Source of the DNA: Candidatus Poseidonia sp.
Lineage (GTDB): Archaea; Thermoplasmatota; Poseidoniia; Poseidoniales; Poseidoniaceae
Assembly (NCBI GenBank): GCA_030829545.1
Contig: JAURAI010000002.1
Span: 62,001 to 126,000 of the forward strand
Direction of reading: 5' to 3'
DNA length: 64,000 nt
Positions 52,264-60,513 of the stretch are shown here, piece by piece. The translations under genes were made by a program, and so were the position numbers. The notes below the pieces were generated by a model. The model had not been told where the DNA came from. It saw only the letters and a program-made list of their open reading frames with translations, and searched no databases. Every line of letters starts with the position of its first letter. The first letter of the stretch is position 1.

Positions 52264-55200
52264 CCGATTCACCTCCGTCATCAATCTTGAACTCTTCATC
52301 GTAGATGTCGCTATTTTCTACCGAGCCTGCTGAAAGTTGAACTGGGGCGGGGGCTCGCTCGCCGAGGATTGCAGTGAGGTCAAGGCCATCATCTGCTAAA
52401 TCATTGAGCAAGCGAGCAGGGTCTCCAAGGTCGCGTTCAATGCGAATGGCCTTGATTTCAGCGTCCGTCATACGCCCGTAGAGGTTGCCGTAAAGCCGGT
52501 CGGAGCGGCGTAGAATATACCACACACCAACCATAATGGTAACAAAATATGCTGCCATCATCAGCAAGTTGTCGCTATCCGTGGACAATTGTGCTGGTAG
52601 GCCGAGCATGATTGCAAGCATTCCGAGCACTGGAATTGAAAGGATGATGGTGAGTTGCCGACGACGGTCTGTTAGAGCATCAAAATGGTCGGAGTAAAGC
52701 GTTGAAATACCCTTTCGAGCACGCTGATAATCTTCGTGAATGAGACGGAATTCTTCGCTGCTCTTCCATGCCATCCGCCAAATCCAAAGCCCACACAGAA
52801 CCAACACAGTAGGTCCCCAGTAGAACGAATTGAACAAGTGGAAGGCAAAGCCGAAACTGATGACTCCTGCATACACGCCGGCTAATTGCCACTTTTCGGA
52901 TTGGCTTGCGAGGCGTACGAAGATCACCGAGAGCAAAGCTGCTACAACACAGGCAATGAAAGCAATCGAGAGGTCTGGAGACCAAGATTGAACGGTAATC
53001 TCAAGCTGCAATGCATCGTTATCTTGTTGATTGTTCTCGCCAACATAGAGATATTCCATCGATGCTGTGCAGGAGATGGCCCGGGAGGCTTCCCACCAAT
53101 CAATGGTATTTGGCTGCAATTCCCACTGGAAGGTATGCGATTCACGTGGGCCGAGGATGGCAAGATTGTCAGGAGTTGAGAGGATGGTCACGTCGCCGTC
53201 ACAGTCGAGCAGGGGAGTGATGCCCAAGGCTTGTGCAGTACCGTCATTTTTGACTTGCATGGAGTAGGTTGTTGCTTGACCTTCAAAGAAAAATTCTTCA
53301 TCAGGACCATGACTTACGACTTCTGGGTCGGCATAAACGGCCAATTCGTACGTAAAGGTCTCCTCGTCATAGACCGTGTAGCCGTTGTTTTCATCAGGAT
53401 GGTAGAGTCTGAACGTGAGGTCCCAGCCATCTCCTGCGAGGATGTTGGGAGGGTTGGGCGTGTCGATGACAATGGTGATTGGGTCACTGGTTACCCATGG
53501 CTGGCGAGAGGGGAGTGTGACACGTGTATCCGTTCCCAAGGAGGTTGAACCACAATATTGTGACAAGTTCAGTGGCGTATCTACGCCATCTACCCTGAGG
53601 CTAAACGACCATTCGTAGTCGGATGCATTTTGCCCAACACTGGCCATGTCGAGAAGGCGAGTGGATTGGCACAACTCAATCTCGTAAGCAACAGCCTCAA
53701 TTTGCCCGGTAGGGATGTGAGAGTAGGTGATGAAATATTCCATTTCCCCGTAATCTTGAGGCGGTGCGACGGGTGTGTCGCTTAACTCAAAGAAGCGATC
53801 CATCTCGAGATTAGTGTAGAACTCAGCACTGCCCTGTACCTCCGAGTCGGCTGGTAAAAGTTTCACGATGAGATTGGCGGCAAGAGTGAGCGCAGGTTGG
53901 GTAGCCGTATTCCTAACGGTGAAGGTGAATTGTTTCGGAATTCCCTTCTCGAGATCCAGTGTCTGTGGAGCCGAATTCAAAATTTCCCAGTCTGTACTCG
54001 GCGTAGTGAGGCCGCCTTGAAGGAGCGAATAACTGACGTTCACGGTGACGTCGGCATTTCCTGTATTCGTAACCATTACGTCCCAGGTTCGCTGCGTACC
54101 TCGGTGGTATTCCATGGTGGTTGGCCACTCATCGACTTCCACCATGAACAACGGGTTGACGATGAAATCAAAGGTGTGAATCTTGAGGACTTCATCGGTT
54201 GTAGCGTTCAAAATACGCATGGTGACTGGATAAATTTCGCCGTTGAGTAAATCTTCATCCCCGCCAAGAGGTGGAACTGCTACCGAGAAGGTATCAGAGT
54301 AGGCTTCATCCACGCCAAGATTGAGCGGAACATAAGCCGAAGTTACCGTCCAGTTTTCAGCGACTGTAGTTTCAAGGATGATGTCCTCCACAAGGTTTCC
54401 GTTATTGGTGAGTGTGAAATTGACTTCCTGAGTCGTTCCAGGGATGACGCCAAGACTGAGTGGCGTATCGACCATAATGCCGTGCTCTTCGCTGATGTTG
54501 CCGATGATATCCGCAGAAAGGTTGAGACCTGAATCAGCATTGGACACCCAGAGAGTCGCAGAATAAACCGTAGCGGCCAAGGCTTCGCTTGAAGGGGTCA
54601 TGCGAATGCGAACCGTTTCGTCATAGCCTGCCCCGATTTGGATCACGCCAGGGGTTTCAAGTTGGAAGGTCAATTCTCCACGATTGGAATCGTCCAGCCA
54701 CAAATTGAACGTAGCAGGTGTATTCCCTATGTTGCTCACAACCACGCTGGTGGTGATGGAGTCGCCAACCGAGAGGTTGACTTTTTGGCTTGTTGGATGA
54801 ACCAAGGCATTGACTTTCTCACCAACACGAATCGGTATATCGAGTTGCGTAACAACTGCGCCACTGGCAAGGTCAAGAACTTGAATTTGCAGGTATTCGA
54901 TGCTGTTTGCTGGAGCATCAGGGTCGGTAGTCACATAGGTGGAGAAATTTCTCATGTGCACCAAAGCATCAGAGGGATAGTCTGCTACATCAGCGGGAAC
55001 TGAGAGAAGCGTTGTGGAAGGCATGAGGCTGGTATTCGAAAACGAGGCAACCCAATTTGCGGGAAGCGTGTTCATCATCACCAAGGAATACGAGGTCATG
55101 TTGTTGCCCGTGTTGTTGAGCGAGAGCGGGACTTCTGTTTCTTCACCCACCATGACGTCAAAGGGAGCATAGTCCTGACCTTCAGCGCCTAGAACGGGGG

Positions 55201-57157
55201 GTACGACAAGCGTTAGCGTCTGAGTGATCGCTGATGCGAGAACGTTGGAGCCTTGATGGACGCCACCCAACGTGGGTGTTGCGGTAACGGGGAGAGTGAG
55301 GGTACCTGACATTGGATAGTCATCTGCGGGTCCTTGGAGCGTCATGACGGCCGAGGAGGTTTGTCCGAGATTCATACCCGGGAAGGCCGTTGGCGTAAGC
55401 CCGACTGCCCAGCGTGCTGCCTCGTCAAAGCCGCCCGTGGAATCCGATACAAACACCGGCGTTCCCAGACTGAGCGTAGCATCAACCGTTTCCGACAATT
55501 GAGTCACGAGATTGTGACGGACCTCAACATCGAGGTCGAGAATTTCTTCAAGACCAACACCTTGACGGGCGAGCATCACTTCTTCAACGGTCATTTCAAT
55601 GTGTTCGGAAGGCAAGCCTGGGTCAACGATGACAACGGGCTGGATGGTCACAGGGGCAGCTCCAAGATCGGGCAGGCCTCCGTTGGTTGATTGGGCTTGA
55701 ACCCATACCGACATCGAATCACCAGCGCGGTTGTATTCGGATGAAACAAGGGGGTTTTTGATGCTCGCAGGCGTCACGCTGACGCCGATGTTAACGTCTT
55801 CACCGGGCTGGAGAATACCGGTGGAGGTACTTGCCAAGGTGACATCCCAGTTGATTGGGTTGGTTGAGACGCCGGTTGAAAGCATGAAGGTCGTTGGAGC
55901 GTTGCCTGTATTCTCAACATTCACTTGGATGGTTCCTTGGACTCCGGGAATCAGCGTCGTAGAAGCAGTTGGCATGGTCACGTCGACTCCGTAGGACTCA
56001 CTTGCCAAAACGGTGGTTGATACGGTCTTGGAGAGAGAGGCGCTGTTGGAGGAGACCGTGAGCGTCACGATGTCAGAATCTGTTCGTAGTGCGTCGGCTG
56101 GAACAGCTACTTGAATCAAGACTGAACTCGTTACGTTGGGAGATATGCTGGGGGTTTGTGAGGCGGGCGTCATCGTTGTGACCCAGCCGGTCACGCTGTT
56201 TTGTGAAACAGTGTAATCGTCACTGGACAAACCGACATTCTTCACCAGATAGGTGAGGGTGGAGGTCTGGCCGGGCTCAACACTCCGATCGTGAGCCGGT
56301 GTTATTTCGAAGTCGTAATTTGAAAAGACGACGACTTGGGACAAGAATTCAACCGACTTGGACCAACCAACGCCGCTTGCAGTCATGGTTCCAATAACGT
56401 TCCATGTTCCGCTGCGCGACGTTGCATCAAAGGACATGGCAATGCTTTGAGGGGTCGCCCCTCCGTTATACAATGAACCAGGGTTCACGATAGGCAGGGT
56501 TGATGATGCGACCGAAAAGGTGTTGCTAGGGTTGCCGACTTCAGCGAATGCTAAGGTGTAGGATGCTGAGAAATTCTTCACGCCATCGTTGCGTACATCG
56601 ATGGAAAAGGCATGAACGGATTGTGACCAAACGATGTTTGTGGCCCCACCAGTGGGTTGAGGGATGTTGACGACTGGTACGCTGGCATTTTGATACTGTT
56701 GGACATCAACAATTTTCTGTTCTTCGTTATTTGCAGTGTTGACATCAACACTTGAACTGACGCGTGCTTTGAGGATTTGATCGTCACCGAGCGTTGCGGC
56801 CCACGAAAAGACTTGCACAGCGCTGCTTGCCCCTGCGTTGATGACGCCAAGGTCTGCAGTATCGATGACAACGTCGCCCGAAGATGAGGTGCCTTGGAGC
56901 ACGAGAGCGAGAGAAGCCTGACCCGCTGCAAGTCCGATATTTTGGACTTGAATTCGCACGATGTGAGTGGAATCCTCGGCTACAACATTTCCGTTGAGGA
57001 GGATGGAGCCTGCGTCATCGAGGGTAAACGAGGAAATGACAAAGTCTGGAGTTGAACGCCCGCTGTCCGCAACCGTAAGAGGTGCGACCATGGTGGCGAT
57101 GAGAAGAGCGACCAGCCCGTACGCAAGCCTTGGCTTAGACAGAGTCTGCACCTCCAC
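52256..57157 (-). CDS. Large CARDB/NEW3-like surface protein with five C-terminal TMs, archaellum operon (1633 aa)
   Basis: Unknown role; first large gene of the archaellum operon. GTG 57157 start, signal peptide (LAYGLVALLIATMVAPLTVA). The extracellular part to ~1390 is about ten Ig-like CARDB and NEW3-type modules (recurring VEPGQTSTLTYLVKNVGL, NVENTGNAPTTFML, NNGNLVEDI, VTNTGNADVTVNV patterns). Five TMs lie between ~1391 and 1549, with a cytoplasmic helical loop between TM3 and TM4 (SEEFRLIHEDYQRARKGIS). The cytoplasmic tail (1550-1633) is acidic, ending GGESDD. With N-terminus outside, five TMs put the tail in the cytosol next to the motor. The gene overlaps its neighbours by 23 and 8 bases. 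Confidence 0.88.
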   Translation of the reverse strand: MEVQTLSKPRLAYGLVALLIATMVAPLTVADSGRSTPDFVISSFTLDDAGSILLNGNVVAEDSTHIVRIQVQNIGLAAGQASLALVLQGTSSSGDVVIDTADLGVINAGASSAVQVFSWAATLGDDQILKARVSSSVDVNTANNEEQKIVDVQQYQNASVPVVNIPQPTGGATNIVWSQSVHAFSIDVRNDGVKNFSASYTLAFAEVGNPSNTFSVASSTLPIVNPGSLYNGGATPQSIAMSFDATSRSGTWNVIGTMTASGVGWSKSVEFLSQVVVFSNYDFEITPAHDRSVEPGQTSTLTYLVKNVGLSSDDYTVSQNSVTGWVTTMTPASQTPSISPNVTSSVLIQVAVPADALRTDSDIVTLTVSSNSASLSKTVSTTVLASESYGVDVTMPTASTTLIPGVQGTIQVNVENTGNAPTTFMLSTGVSTNPINWDVTLASTSTGILQPGEDVNIGVSVTPASIKNPLVSSEYNRAGDSMSVWVQAQSTNGGLPDLGAAPVTIQPVVIVDPGLPSEHIEMTVEEVMLARQGVGLEEILDLDVEVRHNLVTQLSETVDATLSLGTPVFVSDSTGGFDEAARWAVGLTPTAFPGMNLGQTSSAVMTLQGPADDYPMSGTLTLPVTATPTLGGVHQGSNVLASAITQTLTLVVPPVLGAEGQDYAPFDVMVGEETEVPLSLNNTGNNMTSYSLVMMNTLPANWVASFSNTSLMPSTTLLSVPADVADYPSDALVHMRNFSTYVTTDPDAPANSIEYLQIQVLDLASGAVVTQLDIPIRVGEKVNALVHPTSQKVNLSVGDSITTSVVVSNIGNTPATFNLWLDDSNRGELTFQLETPGVIQIGAGYDETVRIRMTPSSEALAATVYSATLWVSNADSGLNLSADIIGNISEEHGIMVDTPLSLGVIPGTTQEVNFTLTNNGNLVEDIILETTVAENWTVTSAYVPLNLGVDEAYSDTFSVAVPPLGGDEDLLNGEIYPVTMRILNATTDEVLKIHTFDFIVNPLFMVEVDEWPTTMEYHRGTQRTWDVMVTNTGNADVTVNVSYSLLQGGLTTPSTDWEILNSAPQTLDLEKGIPKQFTFTVRNTATQPALTLAANLIVKLLPADSEVQGSAEFYTNLEMDRFFELSDTPVAPPQDYGEMEYFITYSHIPTGQIEAVAYEIELCQSTRLLDMASVGQNASDYEWSFSLRVDGVDTPLNLSQYCGSTSLGTDTRVTLPSRQPWVTSDPITIVIDTPNPPNILAGDGWDLTFRLYHPDENNGYTVYDEETFTYELAVYADPEVVSHGPDEEFFFEGQATTYSMQVKNDGTAQALGITPLLDCDGDVTILSTPDNLAILGPRESHTFQWELQPNTIDWWEASRAISCTASMEYLYVGENNQQDNDALQLEITVQSWSPDLSIAFIACVVAALLSVIFVRLASQSEKWQLAGVYAGVISFGFAFHLFNSFYWGPTVLVLCGLWIWRMAWKSSEEFRLIHEDYQRARKGISTLYSDHFDALTDRRRQLTIILSIPVLGMLAIMLGLPAQLSTDSDNLLMMAAYFVTIMVGVWYILRRSDRLYGNLYGRMTDAEIKAIRIERDLGDPARLLNDLADDGLDLTAILGERAPAPVQLSAGSVENSDIYDEEFKIDDGGESDD

Positions 57158-57626
57158 TGGGCTTATCGAAGCGGTCGATGGTCACATTACGACCTTGTCG
57201 TTTCCACTGAGTGAGTAATTGCTCAAGCAGGGATTGGTGCTCTTCCTCAGAAATGCCAAGGCGGCGACGCTCCTCCCACAGAAGCAGTTGTTCGGTCCGA
57301 GTCAGCAACGCGTCTCGCAGATACAACTCGAGGGTGCGCCGGTAGGCATCTCGGTCAGAGATGGCGTAAACGATGGTATCGCCAGGAACCTGGTCGGCCC
57401 TGGTTTGAATGAGATTACCAAGCATCAGCGCCTCATCATAGGTCAAATGACGCTTGTCAAGGTCCGTTTGTATGCTGCTTGCGATTTCTTGAAGTTCAAA
57501 TTTGGTCTTTGAACGTTGAATCTTCTTGAAGTGACGACGCGCCCTACGTGACATACGTCCGCTCACCATAATTTCTTCTGTGTCCTGCCAGTTATTGAAA
57601 GAATCGGTTGTATTTATTGAAATCAC
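57135..57626 (-). CDS. First gene of the archaellum operon, 163 aa, basic helical protein
   Basis: Unrecognised. All-helical, highly charged cytosolic protein: SRRARRHFKKIQRSKTKFEL near residues 26-45, RHLTYDEALMLGNLIQTRAD, DAYRRTLELYLRDALLTR, LLWEERRRLGISEEEHQSL and LLEQLLTQWKRQGRNV. The basic patch resembles RNA- or membrane-surface-binding proteins. Start is GTG 57626 in the available frame; ATG 57569 (MVSGRMSRRARR) is an alternative with a more compact N-terminus. Its end overlaps the start of the 1633-aa gene by 23 bases, so it is coupled to it. Confidence 0.68.
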   Translation of the reverse strand: MISINTTDSFNNWQDTEEIMVSGRMSRRARRHFKKIQRSKTKFELQEIASSIQTDLDKRHLTYDEALMLGNLIQTRADQVPGDTIVYAISDRDAYRRTLELYLRDALLTRTEQLLLWEERRRLGISEEEHQSLLEQLLTQWKRQGRNVTIDRFDKPSGGADSV

Positions 57627-57755
57627 CCGTTTTGATTCATAAATTATTCATTATGCATAAAAGCAATATAGCGTCATAAATCATATCATTTTGAAGCGCC
57701 ATTGTAAGAAATATCCATCCAATTCCTTTTGGAGGCGAGGCCGCACCCTCAAACC
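57627..57755. promoter_or_regulatory. Divergent promoter region between archaellum operon and bcp
   Basis: A 129-base spacer with a very A/T-rich centre (57630-57700). Minus-strand TATA candidates include CTTTTATGCATAA near 57648-57661 for the archaellum operon; on the plus strand ATAAATCATAT near 57676-57686 could serve bcp. A GGAGGCGAGG stretch follows at 57731-57740, 16-20 bases before the bcp ATG. Exact start sites cannot be read. Confidence 0.45.
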
Positions 57756-58241
57756 ATGAGCGAAACAATTCAATTGCAAGCAGGCGAACGTGCTCCCGAC
57801 TTCACGGCACTCGATCAGGAAGGAAATCAACACAGCATCGCTGCCTACATAGAAGCCGGCAAGCACGTCATACTCTACTTCTATCCGAAGGACTCCACCC
57901 CAGGATGCACGACTCAAGCATGTGATTTTCGAGACAACATGGCCCGACTGAACAACGGAGATTACGTCGTCCTTGGAGTTTCAAAGGACTCTCAAAAGTC
58001 CCACCAGAGATTCATTGACAAACAGGAACTCAATTTTCCTCTTCTTGTTGACGAGGACCTCACCCTCCACAACGCCTTCGGAACATGGCGCATGAAGAAG
58101 AATTACGGCCGAGAATACATGGGATGTGCCCGCTCAACCTTCGTCATCCATCCTGACGGATCCCTTGCGTGGTGCCGCTACAATGTCAAGGCAAAAGGAC
58201 ACGTTGGCATGTTGATGCGTGAACTCGGCATGGGCGAATGA
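57756..58241 (+). CDS. bcp: Thioredoxin-dependent thiol peroxidase, Bcp/PrxQ
   Basis: Peroxide-reducing thiol peroxidase. Motif KDSTPGCTTQACDFRDN contains the peroxidatic Cys and the resolving Cys five residues later, as in PrxQ. Other stretches fit: ERAPDFTALDQEG, VILYFYPKD, VVLGVSKDSQKSHQRF, STFVIHPDG. 161 residues from the ATG at 57756, the usual length. An upstream TTG at 57729 is rejected because it adds residues with no domain character. First gene of a + strand trio with an acyltransferase and a flavin reductase. Confidence 0.94.
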   Translation: MSETIQLQAGERAPDFTALDQEGNQHSIAAYIEAGKHVILYFYPKDSTPGCTTQACDFRDNMARLNNGDYVVLGVSKDSQKSHQRFIDKQELNFPLLVDEDLTLHNAFGTWRMKKNYGREYMGCARSTFVIHPDGSLAWCRYNVKAKGHVGMLMRELGMGE

Positions 58242-58250
58242 GGTGAAGTG

Positions 58251-58733
58251 ATGACGGAGCTCCCGCTCGCTGGCCAGCGGATTGACTTGTCGGGAGGAGG
58301 CACTGCTTGGTGGCCTTGCCACATAGGAACGGATACCACCGTCGGCCCTTCAAGTTCGATCGGTGCGCTCGCTCATGTTGGCCAGCGTGTACGCATTGGT
58401 CAGCGATGTAAGATTCAGGGTGCCGCCTACATTGCGGACGATTGCCAACTGGAAGACGATGTCTTCGTCGGACCGAGCGCAGTCCTTCTCAACGACCGAT
58501 TTCCACCTTCAAACGATCGGAGGAAATGGAAACCTATTCACGTTGCATCAGGCGTGGTGATCGGAGGCAATGCTACCGTTATCGCGGGATGTAATCTCGG
58601 TCAAGGAAGCGTTTTGGCTGCGGGAGCAGTCCTCACCAAACATCTTCCTGCCAACGAAGTATGGGCAGGAAACCCCGCCCGATACCTCATGAGCCGAGAA
58701 GCTTACGAACAAGCAAGGGAGGACAAGGCATGA
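58251..58733 (+). CDS. Hexapeptide-repeat (left-handed beta-helix) acyltransferase
   Basis: Acetyl/acyltransferase of the LbetaH class, close in pattern to sugar N-acetyltransferases (WbpD/VioB style). Hexads with branched residues run through IGTDTTVGPSSSIGALAHVGQRVRIGQ, DCQLEDDVFVGPSAVLLND, HVASGVVIGGNATVIAG and GQGSVLAAGAVLTKHLP, ending in VWAGNPARYL, the typical C-terminal motif. GTG 58248 is directly before the ATG; GAGGTGA lies upstream. Overlaps the next gene by ATGA. With the nearby epimerase it may take part in surface glycan synthesis (inference). Confidence 0.85.
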   Translation: MTELPLAGQRIDLSGGGTAWWPCHIGTDTTVGPSSSIGALAHVGQRVRIGQRCKIQGAAYIADDCQLEDDVFVGPSAVLLNDRFPPSNDRRKWKPIHVASGVVIGGNATVIAGCNLGQGSVLAAGAVLTKHLPANEVWAGNPARYLMSREAYEQAREDKA

Positions 58734-59536
58734 AGGACGAACGGCGTATCGTTGCAGAATTCCTTCAACGCTGTAACATCTATGCGAAAGCGAGCATCGA
58801 GCGAAAACAAGAGCGAGGCGAGGTCGATGAAATTCCGAGGTGGCAAGCCTACATTGAGTTCAACAAACATGCGCTTGAAGAAATCGCTAACGGCACTCTT
58901 GACCGTTGGTTTACGCAACATGAAAATGGCACTCAAGAACCACTTTACCGCCTGGACATCGATGCCATGGAACATGTTGAACGAAGCACATGGCTCAACA
59001 ACGTGCTCTCACCGCGACCCGTCGTTGTGGCAGGAACCATGGACAGTAAGGGTGTGAAAAACTTCGCACCGCTCTCCTCAGTGATGGGCGTATCGACTGC
59101 ACCGCCCTACCTAACAGCCTCGTTCTCAATTCACAAGGACAAGCGACCACGCGACACCCTCGCCAACATGCGAGTCACGGGTACCGTCATGCTCAACCTC
59201 ATGCCAAGCACTCCCCGAGGGGCTGAAATCATCGACGAAACCGGGACACCGCTCCCCCATGGAAGCGACGAATCGATCCTGTTGGACCTTCAAACTGTAC
59301 AAGACCAACCCCTTCTCCTAACAGAAGCGGTAGCGGCGATTGAAGCTGAATATGTTGAGGAACATGCGCTTCCCGATGCCGTTGCACGCCTCACTGTAAT
59401 GCGGGTCAAAGCCGTATGGTTCTCATCTACGACCGTGCCCTCTGGAGGCATCGATGTTCTCTGTCAGCACGGCCGAGATGACATCACTCCAGCACCCGAC
59501 GGATGGACGCGCAGGGTGGACAAGCACTACGGTTGA
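58730..59536 (+). CDS. Flavin reductase-like FMN-binding split-barrel protein
   Basis: FMN-binding protein of the flavin reductase (DIM6/NTAB) family. An N-terminal helical stretch (~1-85) not typical of the family is followed by the split barrel: LSPRPVVVAGTMDSKGVKNF, APLSSVMGVSTAPPYLTASF, RDTLANMRVTGTVMLNLMPS. The start ATG at 58730 overlaps the acyltransferase stop (ATGA); the longer frame from 58661 is internal to that gene. 268 residues. The C-terminus overlaps the convergent epimerase gene by 10 bases. Enzymatic partner unknown. Confidence 0.84.
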   Translation: MKDERRIVAEFLQRCNIYAKASIERKQERGEVDEIPRWQAYIEFNKHALEEIANGTLDRWFTQHENGTQEPLYRLDIDAMEHVERSTWLNNVLSPRPVVVAGTMDSKGVKNFAPLSSVMGVSTAPPYLTASFSIHKDKRPRDTLANMRVTGTVMLNLMPSTPRGAEIIDETGTPLPHGSDESILLDLQTVQDQPLLLTEAVAAIEAEYVEEHALPDAVARLTVMRVKAVWFSSTTVPSGGIDVLCQHGRDDITPAPDGWTRRVDKHYG

Positions 59537-60513
59537 CCTTTGAGCTGGCTCCAAACAGACATCAGTCCGTCCTTGAGAGAGACGGCAGGAGACCAGCCCA
59601 GCATCGCAACAGCGTTGAAGCAATCCGGCAAACGACGCACTGTATCACCGTGATAGCCCTCTGAGAGAACGATGTCAACCGCTTGGGAACCCACCACCTC
59701 ATTGATGGATTGTGCCAGAGAAAGCATGTTCACTTCTTCCTCAGAACCAAGGTTGAAGCAGCAACCACTGAGCGGTTGACCCTTGATTCCTTCAGCGAGA
59801 TTCCCAGCGAGGTAAAATCCATTGACAAGGTCATCGACGTGCGTAAAACTACGTGTCTGCAGGCCACTGCCGTGCACGTTGATCGGCTCTTGACTGCGAA
59901 TTGCCTCAAACATCATCGCCACCACTTGCCCGTACTCGTCCCCTATCAAACGCGCACCATAGCCGTTGAAAGGTCGGACAATACGACCGTCCAAACCGTT
60001 GCGTACTGCGTGCTGAACGGCCACTTCGTCAAGGTATTTACTGGCCCCGTAGGCAAAGCGTTGATGGTGGGAAGCATTGGGAAAAAGACTCTCACTCTCC
60101 TCCTTCAGAGGCATGCTGGAGAGGTCACCAAAGGCTTCAGGTGACGAGGCGAGGACATAGCGAGCGCCCCATTCAATGGCCTTCTCTACGGTTGCGAGCG
60201 TGGCGTTGATGTTGACATCAATGACATGGCGGGCGGCTTCGTGAAACCAACGAGTTCCGTTGATGGCAGCAAGATGGTGAATGAGGTCAATACCTCCCAA
60301 ATGGTCGTAGCAACGTTGCAAATCCTCCTTTGAACAGGCATCGCCACTAACGAAATGAAAGGATGCATGTGAGGTACATACTTCCAAATTTTCCGCTCGC
60401 CCACGAAACATATTGTCCAACGCAACCACATGATGGCCTTCGCTGAGCAGACGTTCGCATAATGAAGACCCAATGAAACCTGCACCGCCCGTTACCAAGA
60501 TACGTTGGCTCAA
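59527..60513 (-). CDS. NAD-dependent sugar-nucleotide epimerase/dehydratase
   Basis: Extended SDR of the UDP-glucose 4-epimerase/dTDP-glucose dehydratase class. NAD-binding loop VTGGAGFIGSSL, YxxxK in YGASKYLDEVAV, HLAAINGTRWF, and NGYGARLIGDEYG are all present; 328 residues is a normal length. The TTG start at 60513 is used because it begins directly at the first beta strand and overlaps the AcnX stop as TTGA. Substrate not determined. Coupled downstream of the aconitase-X gene, for which no clear metabolic link is seen. Confidence 0.9.
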   Translation of the reverse strand: MSQRILVTGGAGFIGSSLCERLLSEGHHVVALDNMFRGRAENLEVCTSHASFHFVSGDACSKEDLQRCYDHLGGIDLIHHLAAINGTRWFHEAARHVIDVNINATLATVEKAIEWGARYVLASSPEAFGDLSSMPLKEESESLFPNASHHQRFAYGASKYLDEVAVQHAVRNGLDGRIVRPFNGYGARLIGDEYGQVVAMMFEAIRSQEPINVHGSGLQTRSFTHVDDLVNGFYLAGNLAEGIKGQPLSGCCFNLGSEEEVNMLSLAQSINEVVGSQAVDIVLSEGYHGDTVRRLPDCFNAVAMLGWSPAVSLKDGLMSVWSQLKGQP

